From Ramlibacter sp. (GTDB taxonomy: Bacteria; Pseudomonadota; Gammaproteobacteria; Burkholderiales; Burkholderiaceae_C): a stretch of 64,000 nt of DNA. The notes beneath the pieces are model-generated. The model ran no database searches. It was not told where the DNA came from and was given only the letters and a program-made list of their open reading frames with translations. Positions 51,085 to 60,588 of this stretch are shown here, one piece after another (position 1 is the stretch's first letter; each line of letters starts with the position of its first letter). Where the stretch lies: contig JAHBZM010000001.1 in the NCBI GenBank assembly GCA_019635435.1, forward strand, positions 62,001 through 126,000, given 5' to 3'. The position numbers and the translations under genes are program-made.

Positions 51085-51834
51085 ATGCCCCGCAAAGCGC
51101 AGACCGCATCCCTGGCCGAGGCCCATGCCGCCCCTGGCGGCACCGCGGCCGTGGACCGCGCGCTGACGCTGCTGGGCGCCTTCAGGGCCGGCGACGCCGC
51201 ACTGACACTGGCCGAGCTGGCCGAACGCACCCGGCTGTACAAGAGCACGGCGCTGCGGCTGCTGGCTTCGCTCGCCCATGCGGGCCTGGTGCAGCGGCTG
51301 GAGGCGGGCACCGACCGCGGCAGCTGGGCACTGGGCCCCGAGGTGGCGCGGCTGCACAGCATCCATGCGGCCGCGTTCTCGCTGGACCAGGTGGTCATGC
51401 CGGTGCTGCAGGCGCTGATGAAGGCCACGGGCGAGAGCGCGGCCTACCACGTGCTGCGCGGGGAAGGCGACGAACAGGTGCGGCTGTGCCTGTACCGCGT
51501 GGACTCGCCCCAGCCCATCCGTGACTTCATCAAGGCTGGTGACGTGTTGTCGGCATCACGCGGCACCGGCGCCCGCGTGCTGCAGGCCTTTGGCAAGCCC
51601 CGCAGCGGCCTGGGCGCGCGCGACCGCCGGCTGCTGGCCGGCATCCGGGAGCGGGGCTTCTTCACCGCCAGCGGGGACCGCCTGGCGGGCGTCACGGGCA
51701 TCTCCGCCCCGGTGTTCGATGCGGATGCACGGATTGCCGCCGCCGTCACCCTCACCATGCCCACCCACCGCTACGACGAACGCCATGTCCAGCCGGTGCT
51801 GGCGGCCGCACGGCAACTCAGCGGCAAGGTCTGA
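51085..51834 (+). CDS. IclR family transcriptional regulator
   Basis: A 249-residue regulator. The winged helix (TAAVDRALTLLGAF...LTLAELAERTRLYKSTALRLLASL) is followed by an IclR effector domain with VTGISAPVFDADARIAAAVTL. The ATG at 51085 avoids an unrelated extension from 51040. It is divergent from the HMG-CoA-lyase/CoA-transferase operon, its likely target. Confidence 0.92.
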   Translation: MPRKAQTASLAEAHAAPGGTAAVDRALTLLGAFRAGDAALTLAELAERTRLYKSTALRLLASLAHAGLVQRLEAGTDRGSWALGPEVARLHSIHAAAFSLDQVVMPVLQALMKATGESAAYHVLRGEGDEQVRLCLYRVDSPQPIRDFIKAGDVLSASRGTGARVLQAFGKPRSGLGARDRRLLAGIRERGFFTASGDRLAGVTGISAPVFDADARIAAAVTLTMPTHRYDERHVQPVLAAARQLSGKV

Positions 51835-51898
51835 CGCCCCGGTTGTGGCACAGTGGGCGGCGCAGTGATGTGCCTGCGTTGCCCTTGACCGGAGCCCC

Positions 51899-54187
51899 AT
51901 GAGCCCTCCAGTACCTCCCGCCAACGCCAGTGCCGGTGCCCCGCCGGGCGGCCTGGGCACCTTTGCCGGCGTGTTCACGCCGAGCATCCTCACCATTCTG
52001 GGCATCGTCCTGTTCCTGCGGGTGGGCTTTGTGGTGGGCAGCACCGGGTTGGCCTACGCTTTGCTGGTGATCGCGGCGGCCAATGCCATTTCGGTGCTGA
52101 CCGCGCTGTCGGTGGCGGCGGTGGCCACCAACCTGCGGGTCAAGGCCGGGGGAGACTACTACCTGATCTCGCGCACGCTGGGGCCGGGCTTTGGCGGCGC
52201 GATCGGGCTGGTGCTGTTCCTGGCCCAGGCGGTGTCGATCGGCTTTTACTGCATTGGCTTTGCCGAAGCAGTGGCCCCGCTGGCCGGCCTGACGCATCCG
52301 TTTGCGCTGCGGGCCGTGGCGCTGGCCGCCATCGTGCTGCTGGGCGTGCTGGCCTGGGTGGGCGCCGACCTGGCCACGCGCTTCCAGTACGTGGTGATGG
52401 TGCTGCTGGTGGCCGGCATTGCGTCGTTTGTCTGGGGCGCGCTGGGGGGCTGGACGCCCGGGCTGCTGTCGGCCAACTGGCACGCGCCGGCCAACAGCCT
52501 GCCGTTCTGGGCGGCATTTGCCATCTTTTTCCCCGCCGTCACCGGCTTCACGCAGGGCGTGAGCATGTCGGGCGACCTGGCCCGCCCCAGCCAGAGCATT
52601 CCGCGCGGGGTGTTCGCGGCGGTGGCGCTGTCGGTGGTGGTGTACTTTGGCGCCGCGGTGCTGTTTGCCGCGGCCATGCCGCTGGACGACCTGCGCCGCG
52701 ACACCGGCGCCATGAAGCAGCTGGCCGCCTTGCGCCCGCTGGTGGACCTGGGCGTGATGGCGGCCACGCTGTCATCGGCGCTGGCCTCGTTCATGGGCGC
52801 GCCGCGCATCCTGCAGTCGCTGGCGCGCGACCAGATCTTTCCCTGGCTCAACAGCTTCTCGGTGGTGCACGAGGCCTCGGGCAACCCGCGTCGCGCCGTG
52901 CTGCCCACCTTTGTGGTGGCGGTGCTGGTGGTGATGCTGGGCGAGCTGGACCTGATTGCCGGCGTGGTGTCGATGTTCTTCCTGGTGTCGTACGGCCTGC
53001 TGAACTACGCCACCTACTACGAAGCCCGCTCGGGCAGCCCGTCGTTTCGCCCCACCTTCCGCTGGTATGACCGGCGCCTGGCGCTGGCCGGCGCGGGGGC
53101 CTGCCTGGTGGCCATGCTGGCCATTGACGCCATGGCCGGGTTCTTTGCCACGGCCGTGGTCTACGGCATTTACCGCTATGTGCTGCGCCGCAAGACGCCC
53201 GCGCGCTGGGCCGATGGCCGCCGGGCCTTTCACCTGCAGGCGGCGCGCGAGCATCTGCTGGCCGCCGCTGCCGAGCCCGAACACGCCCGCGCCTGGCGCC
53301 CGCAGCTGCTGGTGTTCTCGGACTCGCCGCTGCGCCGCGCGCGGGTGCTGCGCTTTGCCCACTGGGTGGAAGGCGGCGCCGGCATGACCACCGTGGTGCG
53401 CATGATCGTGGGCGACTCCGCGCGCGCCCTGGCCCAGCGCAGGGAGGCGTCGGAGCAGCTCACCGAGGAGCTCAAGGCCGCCGGCTCCAGTGCCTTCCCG
53501 CTGGTGCTGATGGGCGAGGACACCAGCCAGATGGTGGCCTCGGTGGTGCAGACGGCGGGCGTGGGGCCACTGCGCGTGAACACGGCCATTGCCAACTGGC
53601 CCCAGGCCAACGCGGCGTTCTACGAGCCGCTGGGCATTGGCGGCTTTGGCCGCCATGTGGCGCTGGCCTTCCGCCTGGGCACCAACCTGATCCTGCTGGA
53701 TTCCGACGCCGCCGAATGGGACACGCTGCAGGCCGTGCCCGCGGCCGACCGGGTGATTGACGTGTGGTGGCGCGACAGCCTCACGGGCGAGCTGATGCTG
53801 ATGCTGGCCTACCTCATGACGCGCAGCCGCGAATGGCGGCACGCCACCATCCGCCTGATTGCCGCGCCCGAGAACGGCGAACCGGCCGAGCCCTGGCGCG
53901 CCGCGCTGGAAGCGCAGATCGACAAGGTGCGCATCCCGGCCGAGATCGTGCTCGCGGCCGACCACAACGAGGCCACCGTCATTGCCACCTCGCGCGCCAG
54001 CGCCATGGTATTCATGCCGTTTCGCATTCACGGCGGGCGCTTTTACTCACCCTTTGGCTGGGAGATCAACGACGCGCTGCCCCAGCTGCCCATCACCGCG
54101 TTGGTGCTGGCCGCGCAGGATGTGGACCTGGAAGCCGAGCCGGACCACGAGAGTGACGACCCGGGTCCGCCCCAGGATCACTCCTGA
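51899..54187 (+). CDS. APC/cation-chloride-cotransporter-like permease
   Basis: A 762-residue transporter. Twelve hydrophobic segments in residues 15-430 start with TFAGVFTPSILTILGIVLFLRVGFVVG, the SLC12-type start. A soluble C-terminal domain of about 330 residues follows, with LLVFSDSPLRRARVLRFAHW and DVWWRDSLTGELMLMLAYLMTRSREWR. This matches bacterial Na-K-Cl-cotransporter relatives. The transported ion or amine is unknown. Its stop overlaps the convergent TRAP gene by 10 bp. Confidence 0.88.
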   Translation: MSPPVPPANASAGAPPGGLGTFAGVFTPSILTILGIVLFLRVGFVVGSTGLAYALLVIAAANAISVLTALSVAAVATNLRVKAGGDYYLISRTLGPGFGGAIGLVLFLAQAVSIGFYCIGFAEAVAPLAGLTHPFALRAVALAAIVLLGVLAWVGADLATRFQYVVMVLLVAGIASFVWGALGGWTPGLLSANWHAPANSLPFWAAFAIFFPAVTGFTQGVSMSGDLARPSQSIPRGVFAAVALSVVVYFGAAVLFAAAMPLDDLRRDTGAMKQLAALRPLVDLGVMAATLSSALASFMGAPRILQSLARDQIFPWLNSFSVVHEASGNPRRAVLPTFVVAVLVVMLGELDLIAGVVSMFFLVSYGLLNYATYYEARSGSPSFRPTFRWYDRRLALAGAGACLVAMLAIDAMAGFFATAVVYGIYRYVLRRKTPARWADGRRAFHLQAAREHLLAAAAEPEHARAWRPQLLVFSDSPLRRARVLRFAHWVEGGAGMTTVVRMIVGDSARALAQRREASEQLTEELKAAGSSAFPLVLMGEDTSQMVASVVQTAGVGPLRVNTAIANWPQANAAFYEPLGIGGFGRHVALAFRLGTNLILLDSDAAEWDTLQAVPAADRVIDVWWRDSLTGELMLMLAYLMTRSREWRHATIRLIAAPENGEPAEPWRAALEAQIDKVRIPAEIVLAADHNEATVIATSRASAMVFMPFRIHGGRFYSPFGWEINDALPQLPITALVLAAQDVDLEAEPDHESDDPGPPQDHS

Positions 54188-55899
54188 GGCGCCGCCAGGC
54201 TGTCCAGCAACCGCTGCAACGGATCTGCAGGCGCACCGGGGGCGGACTGTTCCGCCAGGTCACCCATGTCGCGCACCTGCTGCTGCAAAACCGCAGCGTT
54301 CGGCGGCGGCGGGCCCGCGTCATACCGCAACAGCAATGCGGGGAAGGCAATGATCAGGGCCATCACCACCAGTTGAACCAGCACGAAGGGCATCGCACCC
54401 AGGTAGATGTCGCCGGTGGACACGCGCGCAAGCCGTTGCCCGCTCGCCGGGTCCAGGGTGTCCACGGCGGGCGCCACGCTGCGCAGGTAGAACAGGGCAT
54501 AGCCGAATGGCGGCGTCATGAAGGAAGTCTGCAGATTGATGCCCACCAGCACGCCGAACCAGACCAGGTCAATGCCCAGCCGCTCGGCAATGGGCGCCAG
54601 CAGGGGCAACAGGACAAAAGCGATCTCGAAAAAATCAAGGAAGAAGCCCAGCACAAAAACCAGCGCCGTCACCACCACCAGAAAGCCCGTCGCGCCACCG
54701 GGCAGATGCTCGAACAGCCCCTGCACCCACAGCGTGCCGTCCAGCGCATTGAACGTCAGGCTGAACACCGTGGAACCGATGAGGATGAACATCACAAAGC
54801 AGGACAGCTTGGTGGTGGACAACAGTGCCTGCGCGGTTTCGCGCACCGTGATGCGGCGCCGCACCGCGGCCAGGGCCAGCGCACCCACCGCGCCCATGGC
54901 ACCGCCCTCGGTGGGGGAGGCCACGCCCAGAAAGATCGTGCCCAGCACCAGGAAGATCAGGATCAGCGGCGGCACCAGCACAAAGGCCACCCGGCGCGCC
55001 AGGGCCGACAGCCAGTGCAGGCGCAGCCAGGAATCCAGCAGGGCCAGCACAAAGGCCGACAGCACCGCGCCGGCCAGCCCCACCATCACCACCTCATCGG
55101 CGGGAGGCGCCAGGTCGCGCCCGTTCCAGCGCAGCAGCGCCGGGTAGGCCTGCAACAGGCACCAGCCCGCCGCCGCGGACACCGCACACAACACGCCCAG
55201 CGACCGGTGGCCGCTGCGCCCGGACGCCTCGCGGAATGAACGCGCGGCCAGGGGCAAGGCGGGCATCCAGCCCGGGCGCGTCCACGCCAACACGGCCACC
55301 AGCAGCGCGTACAGGCCGATCAGCAGGGCCGCCGGCACCAGCACGGCGGCATACATGTCGCCCACACTGCGCCCGAGCTGGTCGGCCATCACGATCAGCA
55401 CCAGCGAGGGCGGCACCACCTGCGCGAGGCTGCCGCTGGCCGTGATCACGCCAGCGGCCATTCGCGGGTTGTAGCCGTTGCGCAGCATGATGGGCAGCGA
55501 GATCAGGCCCATGGAGATGACCGACGCCGCCACCACACCGGTGGTGGCTCCCAGCAAAGCGCCGACAAACACCACGGCCAGCGCCAGCCCGCCACGCACC
55601 GGTCCAAACACCTGGCCTGCGGTTTCGAGCAGGTCCTCGGCCATGCCCGAGCGCTGCAGGATCAGCCCCATGAAGGTGAAAAACGGGATGGCCAGCAGGT
55701 TTTCATTCACCATGATGCCGAACACCCTCAGCGGCAACGCCTGCAACAGGGCCGGTGGCAGCACGCCCAGTTCAATGCCCAACAGGCCGAAGCTCAGGCC
55801 ACAGGCCGCCAGGCCAAACGCCACCGGGATGCCCGACAGCAGGAACAGCGCCAGGGCCGCGAACATCAGCGGCGGCAAGATGGCGGAGAGCCCGCTCAT
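54178..55899 (-). CDS. TRAP transporter large permease (DctM-like)
   Basis: The main membrane subunit of a TRAP secondary transporter. The 573-residue product has about 12-14 helices, with FTFMGLILQRSGMAEDLLETA, FVGALLGATTGVVAASVISMGLI, PSLVLIVMADQLGRSVGDMY and TSFMTPPFGYALFYL. A mid-protein insert and a soluble tail make it longer than the usual 430 residues. The ATG at 55899 overlaps the small-subunit stop (ATGA). No DctP receptor gene is adjacent. Confidence 0.93.
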   Translation of the reverse strand: MSGLSAILPPLMFAALALFLLSGIPVAFGLAACGLSFGLLGIELGVLPPALLQALPLRVFGIMVNENLLAIPFFTFMGLILQRSGMAEDLLETAGQVFGPVRGGLALAVVFVGALLGATTGVVAASVISMGLISLPIMLRNGYNPRMAAGVITASGSLAQVVPPSLVLIVMADQLGRSVGDMYAAVLVPAALLIGLYALLVAVLAWTRPGWMPALPLAARSFREASGRSGHRSLGVLCAVSAAAGWCLLQAYPALLRWNGRDLAPPADEVVMVGLAGAVLSAFVLALLDSWLRLHWLSALARRVAFVLVPPLILIFLVLGTIFLGVASPTEGGAMGAVGALALAAVRRRITVRETAQALLSTTKLSCFVMFILIGSTVFSLTFNALDGTLWVQGLFEHLPGGATGFLVVVTALVFVLGFFLDFFEIAFVLLPLLAPIAERLGIDLVWFGVLVGINLQTSFMTPPFGYALFYLRSVAPAVDTLDPASGQRLARVSTGDIYLGAMPFVLVQLVVMALIIAFPALLLRYDAGPPPPNAAVLQQQVRDMGDLAEQSAPGAPADPLQRLLDSLAAPQE

Positions 55900-56489
55900 G
55901 GCCGCGGGCTGCCCACTGGCGCCGGGCCCATGAATTCGGGCAGATCGGCCTCGCAGGTCGTGGCCCGGGTGCGCCGGCCCTGCAGGAACTCCATGCGCTT
56001 GATGATTTCGGACAGCGATTGCAGCCCCAGCAAGGCAAAGCCCAGCGGAATGCACAGGCGCACCGGCCAGCGCACCAGGCCGTCGGAGTTGAACGAGCGC
56101 TCGCCCTCCGTCCAGGCGCGCCAGAAGTACTCTGCGCCCAGGCCGACCATCAGCACGCACAGGGGCAGCACCGCCAGCACCAGCGCCAGCACATCGATCC
56201 AGGCGCGCAGCCGTGGTGAAAAGCGCTGCGCCAGGGCGTCAACGCGAACATGCTCGTCCACCATGAGCACGTAGCCGGAAGCCAGCAGAAAGGCCGCTGC
56301 GAAGAGGTACCACTGGCCCTCCAGCCAGGCATTGGAAGCCAGGCCGAACGCCTTGCGCATGCTGGCATTGCCCGCGCTGATCAGCACGGAAGCCAGAATG
56401 AACCAGACGGTGAACCGCCCGATGCGGCGGTTGAGGGCGTCAATGGCACGGGAGATCAGGCGCAAAGGCTCCATCGCACTGTCTTTCAT
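55896..56489 (-). CDS. TRAP transporter small permease (DctQ-like)
   Basis: A 197-residue four-helix protein with the DctQ layout: FTVWFILASVLISAGNASMRK, EGQWYLFAAAFLLASGYVLMVDEHVRVDAL and DVLALVLAVLPLCVLMVGLGAEYFW. ATG 56489 is chosen; ATG 56474 (MEPLRL) is an alternative. It is coupled to the large permease by a 4-bp overlap. The extended loops fit mannitol/chloroaromatic-type TRAP subgroups. Confidence 0.88.
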   Translation of the reverse strand: MKDSAMEPLRLISRAIDALNRRIGRFTVWFILASVLISAGNASMRKAFGLASNAWLEGQWYLFAAAFLLASGYVLMVDEHVRVDALAQRFSPRLRAWIDVLALVLAVLPLCVLMVGLGAEYFWRAWTEGERSFNSDGLVRWPVRLCIPLGFALLGLQSLSEIIKRMEFLQGRRTRATTCEADLPEFMGPAPVGSPRP

Positions 56490-56596
56490 GATGCGTGGAC
56501 TGACCCTACCCGGATTCACGCTGAAACACAAACCGGCGCGGCCCGCGAGGTGGCATCATGGACCTACACCCCTCCCCCGGGAACCAGGAGAAAACC

Positions 56597-57055
56597 ATGC
56601 GCCTACGTACCGTCCTTGTTGTTGTTGCCATTGCACTGCTCGCCGCCTTTGCGGCGCTGAACTGGAGCGCCTTCGTCGCGCCCACCACCCTGAGCCTGGG
56701 CTACACCGTGTTCGAGGCGCCCCTGGGCCTGCTGATGCTGGGCGTGCTGATGCTGCTCACGCTGGCCTTTGCGCTGTACATGGCGTTCTGGCAGGCCGGC
56801 ATGCTGCTGGAGTCGCGCCGCCTGGGCAAGGAACTGCAGCAGCAGCGCAGCCTGGCCGACCAGGCCGAAGCCTCGCGCTTCACCGAGCTGCGCACCACGC
56901 TGCTGGCCGAGTTCGAGCGCCTGACCGGCCAGCTCAACCAGACCCAGGAAGCCCTGAAGGCCGAGATGCGCGACAACACCAACGCCCTGTCCGCGGCCAT
57001 CGCCGAGATGGATGACCGCCTCAGCCGCGCCAGCGGGCCCGGCTCCACGCCCTGA
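56597..57055 (+). CDS. LapA-like small membrane protein with coiled coil
   Basis: A 152-residue protein with two hydrophobic helices (about 4-22 and 37-60) separated by NWSAFVAPTTLSLGYTVFEAP, the LapA-type pattern. A cytoplasmic coiled coil, EFERLTGQLNQTQEALKAEM, ends the protein. AGGAG precedes the ATG at 56597. In E. coli LapA/LapB help control LPS synthesis; the role here is only by analogy. Confidence 0.78.
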   Translation: MRLRTVLVVVAIALLAAFAALNWSAFVAPTTLSLGYTVFEAPLGLLMLGVLMLLTLAFALYMAFWQAGMLLESRRLGKELQQQRSLADQAEASRFTELRTTLLAEFERLTGQLNQTQEALKAEMRDNTNALSAAIAEMDDRLSRASGPGSTP

Positions 57056-57164
57056 ACCCCACCCGCGCCGCCCCGTGGCGAATCGCCATTAGCGTCAATT
57101 CAGTCACTGATAAATCACTTTTTTTGGCCTTAATAGCTGGCGAAGTATCAAATAAAGTCGGGCG

Positions 57165-57848
57165 ATGGAAAAACCACGCGCCGTCCTTTTTGACGCCTAT
57201 GGCACGCTGTTTGACGTCTACAGCGTCGGCCTGCTGGCCGAGCAGCTGTTTCCGGGCCAGGGCCAGGCCCTGGGCGTGCTCTGGCGCGACAAGCAGATTG
57301 AATACACGCGGCTGGTCACCACCAGCGACCATGGCGCGCACTACCAGCCGTTCTGGGCGCTGACCCGCGCCGGCCTGCGCTACGCCTGCAAGAAGCTCGC
57401 GCTGGACCTCACGCCCGCGCGCGAGGAGCAGCTCATGAACCAGTACCGCCACCTCTCGGCCTTTCCCGAGAACCGCGAGGTGCTGCAGGCGCTCAAGAGC
57501 CGCGGCGTGGTCACCGGCATCCTGAGCAACGGCGACCCCGACATGCTGGCCGTGGCCGTGAAAAGCGCGGGCCTGGAAGACCTGCTGGACCATGTGCTGA
57601 GCGTGGACAGCCTGCGCAAGTACAAGACCCACCCTGACTGCTACGCGCTGGGCCCCCAGGCCACCGGCCTGGACGTGAAGCAGATGGCCTTTGTGAGCTG
57701 CAACGCCTGGGACGCGCTGGCCGCCACCTGGTACGGATATCGCACGCTGTGGGTCAACCGCTACCAGCTGCCGTTTGAAGAGCTCGGCACCCAGCCCACC
57801 CGCACCGGCAGCAACCTGCGCGACGTGCTCGGATTTTTTGAATCTTGA
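57165..57848 (+). CDS. Haloacid dehalogenase type II
   Basis: A 227-residue L-2-haloacid-dehalogenase-like HAD hydrolase. The nucleophile motif LFDAYGTLFDVYSV (Asp10) is followed by the lid region, the Ser/Asn motif ILSNGDP, KTHPDCY, and VSCNAWDALAATWYGYRTLWVNR near the C-terminus. Whether it acts on haloacids or as a phosphatase cannot be told from sequence. It is separated by 17 bp from malate synthase G. Confidence 0.93.
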   Translation: MEKPRAVLFDAYGTLFDVYSVGLLAEQLFPGQGQALGVLWRDKQIEYTRLVTTSDHGAHYQPFWALTRAGLRYACKKLALDLTPAREEQLMNQYRHLSAFPENREVLQALKSRGVVTGILSNGDPDMLAVAVKSAGLEDLLDHVLSVDSLRKYKTHPDCYALGPQATGLDVKQMAFVSCNAWDALAATWYGYRTLWVNRYQLPFEELGTQPTRTGSNLRDVLGFFES

Positions 57849-57865
57849 ATTGAAGGAGTGACCCC

Positions 57866-60070
57866 ATGACCGCCCGCACCCCCGTCCATCGCCTGCAAGT
57901 GGCCACCGAACTGCACCAGTTCATCGAGCAGAAGGTCCTGCCCGGCACCGGCGTGGACAGCGCCGCCTTCTGGGCCGGCTTTGACGCCATCGTGGCCGAC
58001 CTGGCACCCAAGAACATCGCCCTGCTGGCCGAGCGCGACCGCCTGCAGGCCGAGCTGGACACCTGGCACAAGGCCAACCCCGGCCCGATCAAGGACATGG
58101 CGGCCTACCGCAAGTTCCTTGAGACCATTGGCTACCTCGTGCCCGTGCCGGCCGACGTGAAAGTGACCACCGCCAACGTGGACGACGAGCTGGCGGTCCA
58201 GGCCGGGCCGCAGCTGGTGGTGCCCATTCTCAACGCCCGCTACGCGCTGAACGCGGCCAACGCGCGCTGGGGTTCGCTGTATGACGCGCTGTACGGCACC
58301 GACGCCATTGCCGAGACCGATGGCGCCGAAAAGGGCAAGGGCTACAACCCGGTGCGCGGCGCCAGGGTCATTGCCTACGCCCGCAAGGCGCTGGACCAGG
58401 CCGCCCCACTGGCCAGCGGTTCGCACGCCGACGCCACCGGCTACAGCGTGGCCAACGGCCAGCTGGTGGTGGCGCTCAAGTCGGGCAGCACCGGCCTGAA
58501 GGACCCGGCCGCCTTCATCGGCTACCAGGGCGATGCGGCCGCGCCTTCGTCGGTGCTGCTGCGCCACAACGGCATCCACATGGACATCCAGATCGACCGC
58601 AGCACGCCCATCGGCCAGACCGACGCGGCGGGCGTGAGCGACGTGGTGATGGAAGCCGCGCTGTCCACCATCCTGGACCTCGAAGACTCGGTGGCCGTGG
58701 TGGATGCGCAGGACAAGGTGCTGGCCTATGGCAACTGGCTGGGCATCCTCAAGGGCACGCTGACCGAGCAAGTGGCCAAGGGCGGCAAGACCTTCACGCG
58801 CGGCCTGAACGCCGACCGCGTCTACACCGGCAAGGACGGCCAGCCCGTCAAGCTGCATGGCCGCTCGCTCATGTTCCTGCGCAACGTGGGCCACCTGATG
58901 ACCAATCCGGCCATCCTCTACGGCGACGGCAAGGAAATCCCCGAGGGCATCATGGATGCCGTCATCACCACCACCATCGCGCTGCACGACCTGCAGGGCC
59001 ATGGCCAGAACGGCATCCGCAACAGCCGCAAGGGCAGCGTCTACATCGTCAAGCCCAAGATGCACGGCCCGGCCGAGGTGGCCTTTGCCGCCGAGCTGTT
59101 CAGCCGCGTCGAGAAGCTGCTGGGCCTGCCCGACAGCACCGTCAAGCTCGGCATCATGGACGAAGAGCGCCGCACCAGCGTCAACCTCAAGGCCTGCATT
59201 GCCGCCGCGAGCAGCCGCGTGGCCTTCATCAATACCGGCTTCCTGGACCGCACCGGCGACGAGATGCACACCGCCATGCAGGCCGGCCCGATGTTCCGCA
59301 AGGGCGACATGAAGGCCAGCGCCTGGATTGCCGCCTACGAAAAGAACAACGTGCTGGTGGGCCTGGGCTGCGGCCTGCGCGGCAAGGCCCAGATCGGCAA
59401 GGGCATGTGGGCCATGCCCGACCTCATGGCCGCCATGCTCGAGCAGAAGATTGCCCACCCCCGGGCCGGCGCCAACACCGCCTGGGTGCCCAGCCCCACC
59501 GGCGCCACGCTGCACGCGCTGCACTACCACCAGGTCAATGTGGCGCAGCTTCAGGCCGAGATGGAAAAGGCCGACGCCGCGGCCGACCCGCAGGCCACGC
59601 GCGACGCCATCCTGCAGGACCTGCTGCAGATCCCCGTGGTGACCGAGGCCAGGTGGACCCCGGCCGAACGCCAGCAGGAGCTGGACAACAACGCCCAGGG
59701 CATCCTGGGCTATGTGGTGCGCTGGATCGACCAGGGCGTGGGCTGCTCCAAGGTGCCCGACATCCACAACGTGGGCCTGATGGAAGACCGCGCCACGCTG
59801 CGCATCAGCAGCCAGCACATGGCCAACTGGCTGCACCACGGTGTGGTGACCGAGGCCCAGGTGAAGGAAACCTTTGAACGCATGGCCGCCGTGGTGGACG
59901 GCCAGAACGCCGGCGACCCGCTGTACCAGCCCATGGCCGGCCACTTCGGCAGCTCGGCGGCTTACAAGGCCGCCTGCGACCTGGTGTTCAAGGGCCTGAG
60001 CCAGCCCAGCGGCTACACCGAGCCGCTGCTGCACGCCTGGCGGCTGAAGGTGAAGGCGGGGGCGGCCTGA
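57866..60070 (+). CDS. glcB: Malate synthase G
   Basis: Condenses glyoxylate with acetyl-CoA. The 734-residue single-chain enzyme is of normal length. It has GRSLMFLRNVGHLMTNPAI, the Glu-Asp catalytic segment LGIMDEERRTSVNLKACI, NTGFLDRTGDEMHTAM and VPSPTGATLHALHYHQVN. The ATG has GGAG upstream. It is used for growth on glycolate, acetate or purines. It is followed by a terminator and a copy of the dispersed repeat. Confidence 0.98.
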   Translation: MTARTPVHRLQVATELHQFIEQKVLPGTGVDSAAFWAGFDAIVADLAPKNIALLAERDRLQAELDTWHKANPGPIKDMAAYRKFLETIGYLVPVPADVKVTTANVDDELAVQAGPQLVVPILNARYALNAANARWGSLYDALYGTDAIAETDGAEKGKGYNPVRGARVIAYARKALDQAAPLASGSHADATGYSVANGQLVVALKSGSTGLKDPAAFIGYQGDAAAPSSVLLRHNGIHMDIQIDRSTPIGQTDAAGVSDVVMEAALSTILDLEDSVAVVDAQDKVLAYGNWLGILKGTLTEQVAKGGKTFTRGLNADRVYTGKDGQPVKLHGRSLMFLRNVGHLMTNPAILYGDGKEIPEGIMDAVITTTIALHDLQGHGQNGIRNSRKGSVYIVKPKMHGPAEVAFAAELFSRVEKLLGLPDSTVKLGIMDEERRTSVNLKACIAAASSRVAFINTGFLDRTGDEMHTAMQAGPMFRKGDMKASAWIAAYEKNNVLVGLGCGLRGKAQIGKGMWAMPDLMAAMLEQKIAHPRAGANTAWVPSPTGATLHALHYHQVNVAQLQAEMEKADAAADPQATRDAILQDLLQIPVVTEARWTPAERQQELDNNAQGILGYVVRWIDQGVGCSKVPDIHNVGLMEDRATLRISSQHMANWLHHGVVTEAQVKETFERMAAVVDGQNAGDPLYQPMAGHFGSSAAYKAACDLVFKGLSQPSGYTEPLLHAWRLKVKAGAA

Positions 60071-60075
60071 TCAAG

Positions 60076-60097
60076 CGGAGCGTTTTGCTCCGGTTTT
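60076..60097 (+). terminator. Rho-independent terminator after glcB
   Basis: CGGAGC-GTTTT-GCTCCG is a 6-bp perfect stem, followed by GTTTT. It merges with the 5' end of the dispersed repeat, and several repeat copies carry the TTTTGCTCC part. Confidence 0.6.
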
Positions 60098-60150
60098 GAT
60101 AGCGCACAGTGGCCGCCAGCTCTGGACTCCAGGGCTTTTTGGCTTGCAAC
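60094..60150 (+). repeat. Dispersed repeat, copy 6 (intergenic)
   Basis: TTTTGATAGCGCACAGTGG, CCGCCAGCTCTGGACTCCAG and GGCTTTTTGGCTTGCAA. It fills the convergent gap between glcB and the MarR gene. It is close to the apparent consensus. Confidence 0.85.
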
Positions 60151-60588
60151 TCACCCGCGCAGGCACCCTTGAAGCTGCTGGAGTGCCTGTGAGGTGAGAT
60201 CGGCTTCCGGGCCCCGCCCGAGGGCCACCGTGCACACGGCCCGGGCGGTGACCTCGGCCTCCTGCATCAGCCTTTTGCCGGCGGGCCTGATGCAGGCCTG
60301 GCGGCGGCCATCACCGCCCACGCCGCCTTCGCGCACGGCCAGGCCCACCTTCTCAAGCTGGACCAGCTTTCGTGTCAGCGCCGAAAGCTTCAGGCCCAGC
60401 GCCGGTGCCAGCTCGGTCAGGGGCAGGCGGCCATCGGGCGCGTGCCCGAGCCGGTACAGCAGGATGAAATCGGGAAAGTCCAGGCCATGGAACCCGCCCA
60501 GATCATCCTCCAGCCGCAATTGCAGGCGCGCGCAGGCCTGGCTCAGTGACAGGCACGCGTCGAGTGCGTCAGGCACGTCAGGCGTCAT
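60151..60588 (-). CDS. MarR family transcriptional regulator
   Basis: A 145-residue winged-helix regulator: LPLTELAPALGLKLSALTRKLVQLEKVGL for the HTH, and GGDGRRQACIRP for the wing. Its start overlaps the stop of the GIY-YIG gene by 4 bp. It probably binds the inverted repeat at 60988-61030 and controls its own operon. Confidence 0.88.
   Translation of the reverse strand: MTPDVPDALDACLSLSQACARLQLRLEDDLGGFHGLDFPDFILLYRLGHAPDGRLPLTELAPALGLKLSALTRKLVQLEKVGLAVREGGVGGDGRRQACIRPAGKRLMQEAEVTARAVCTVALGRGPEADLTSQALQQLQGCLRG

Noticed and set aside
57100..57160. Possible extra repeat copy (TTAATAGCTGGCG with TTTTTTTGGCC) before the haloacid dehalogenase gene
   Set aside because: It lacks the TGGACTCCAG and TTTGGCTTG blocks, so membership in the family is not supported.
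57761..60034. Minus-strand open frame of over 750 codons opposite glcB
   Set aside because: Shadow of malate synthase G; composition is skewed and no family is recognisable.
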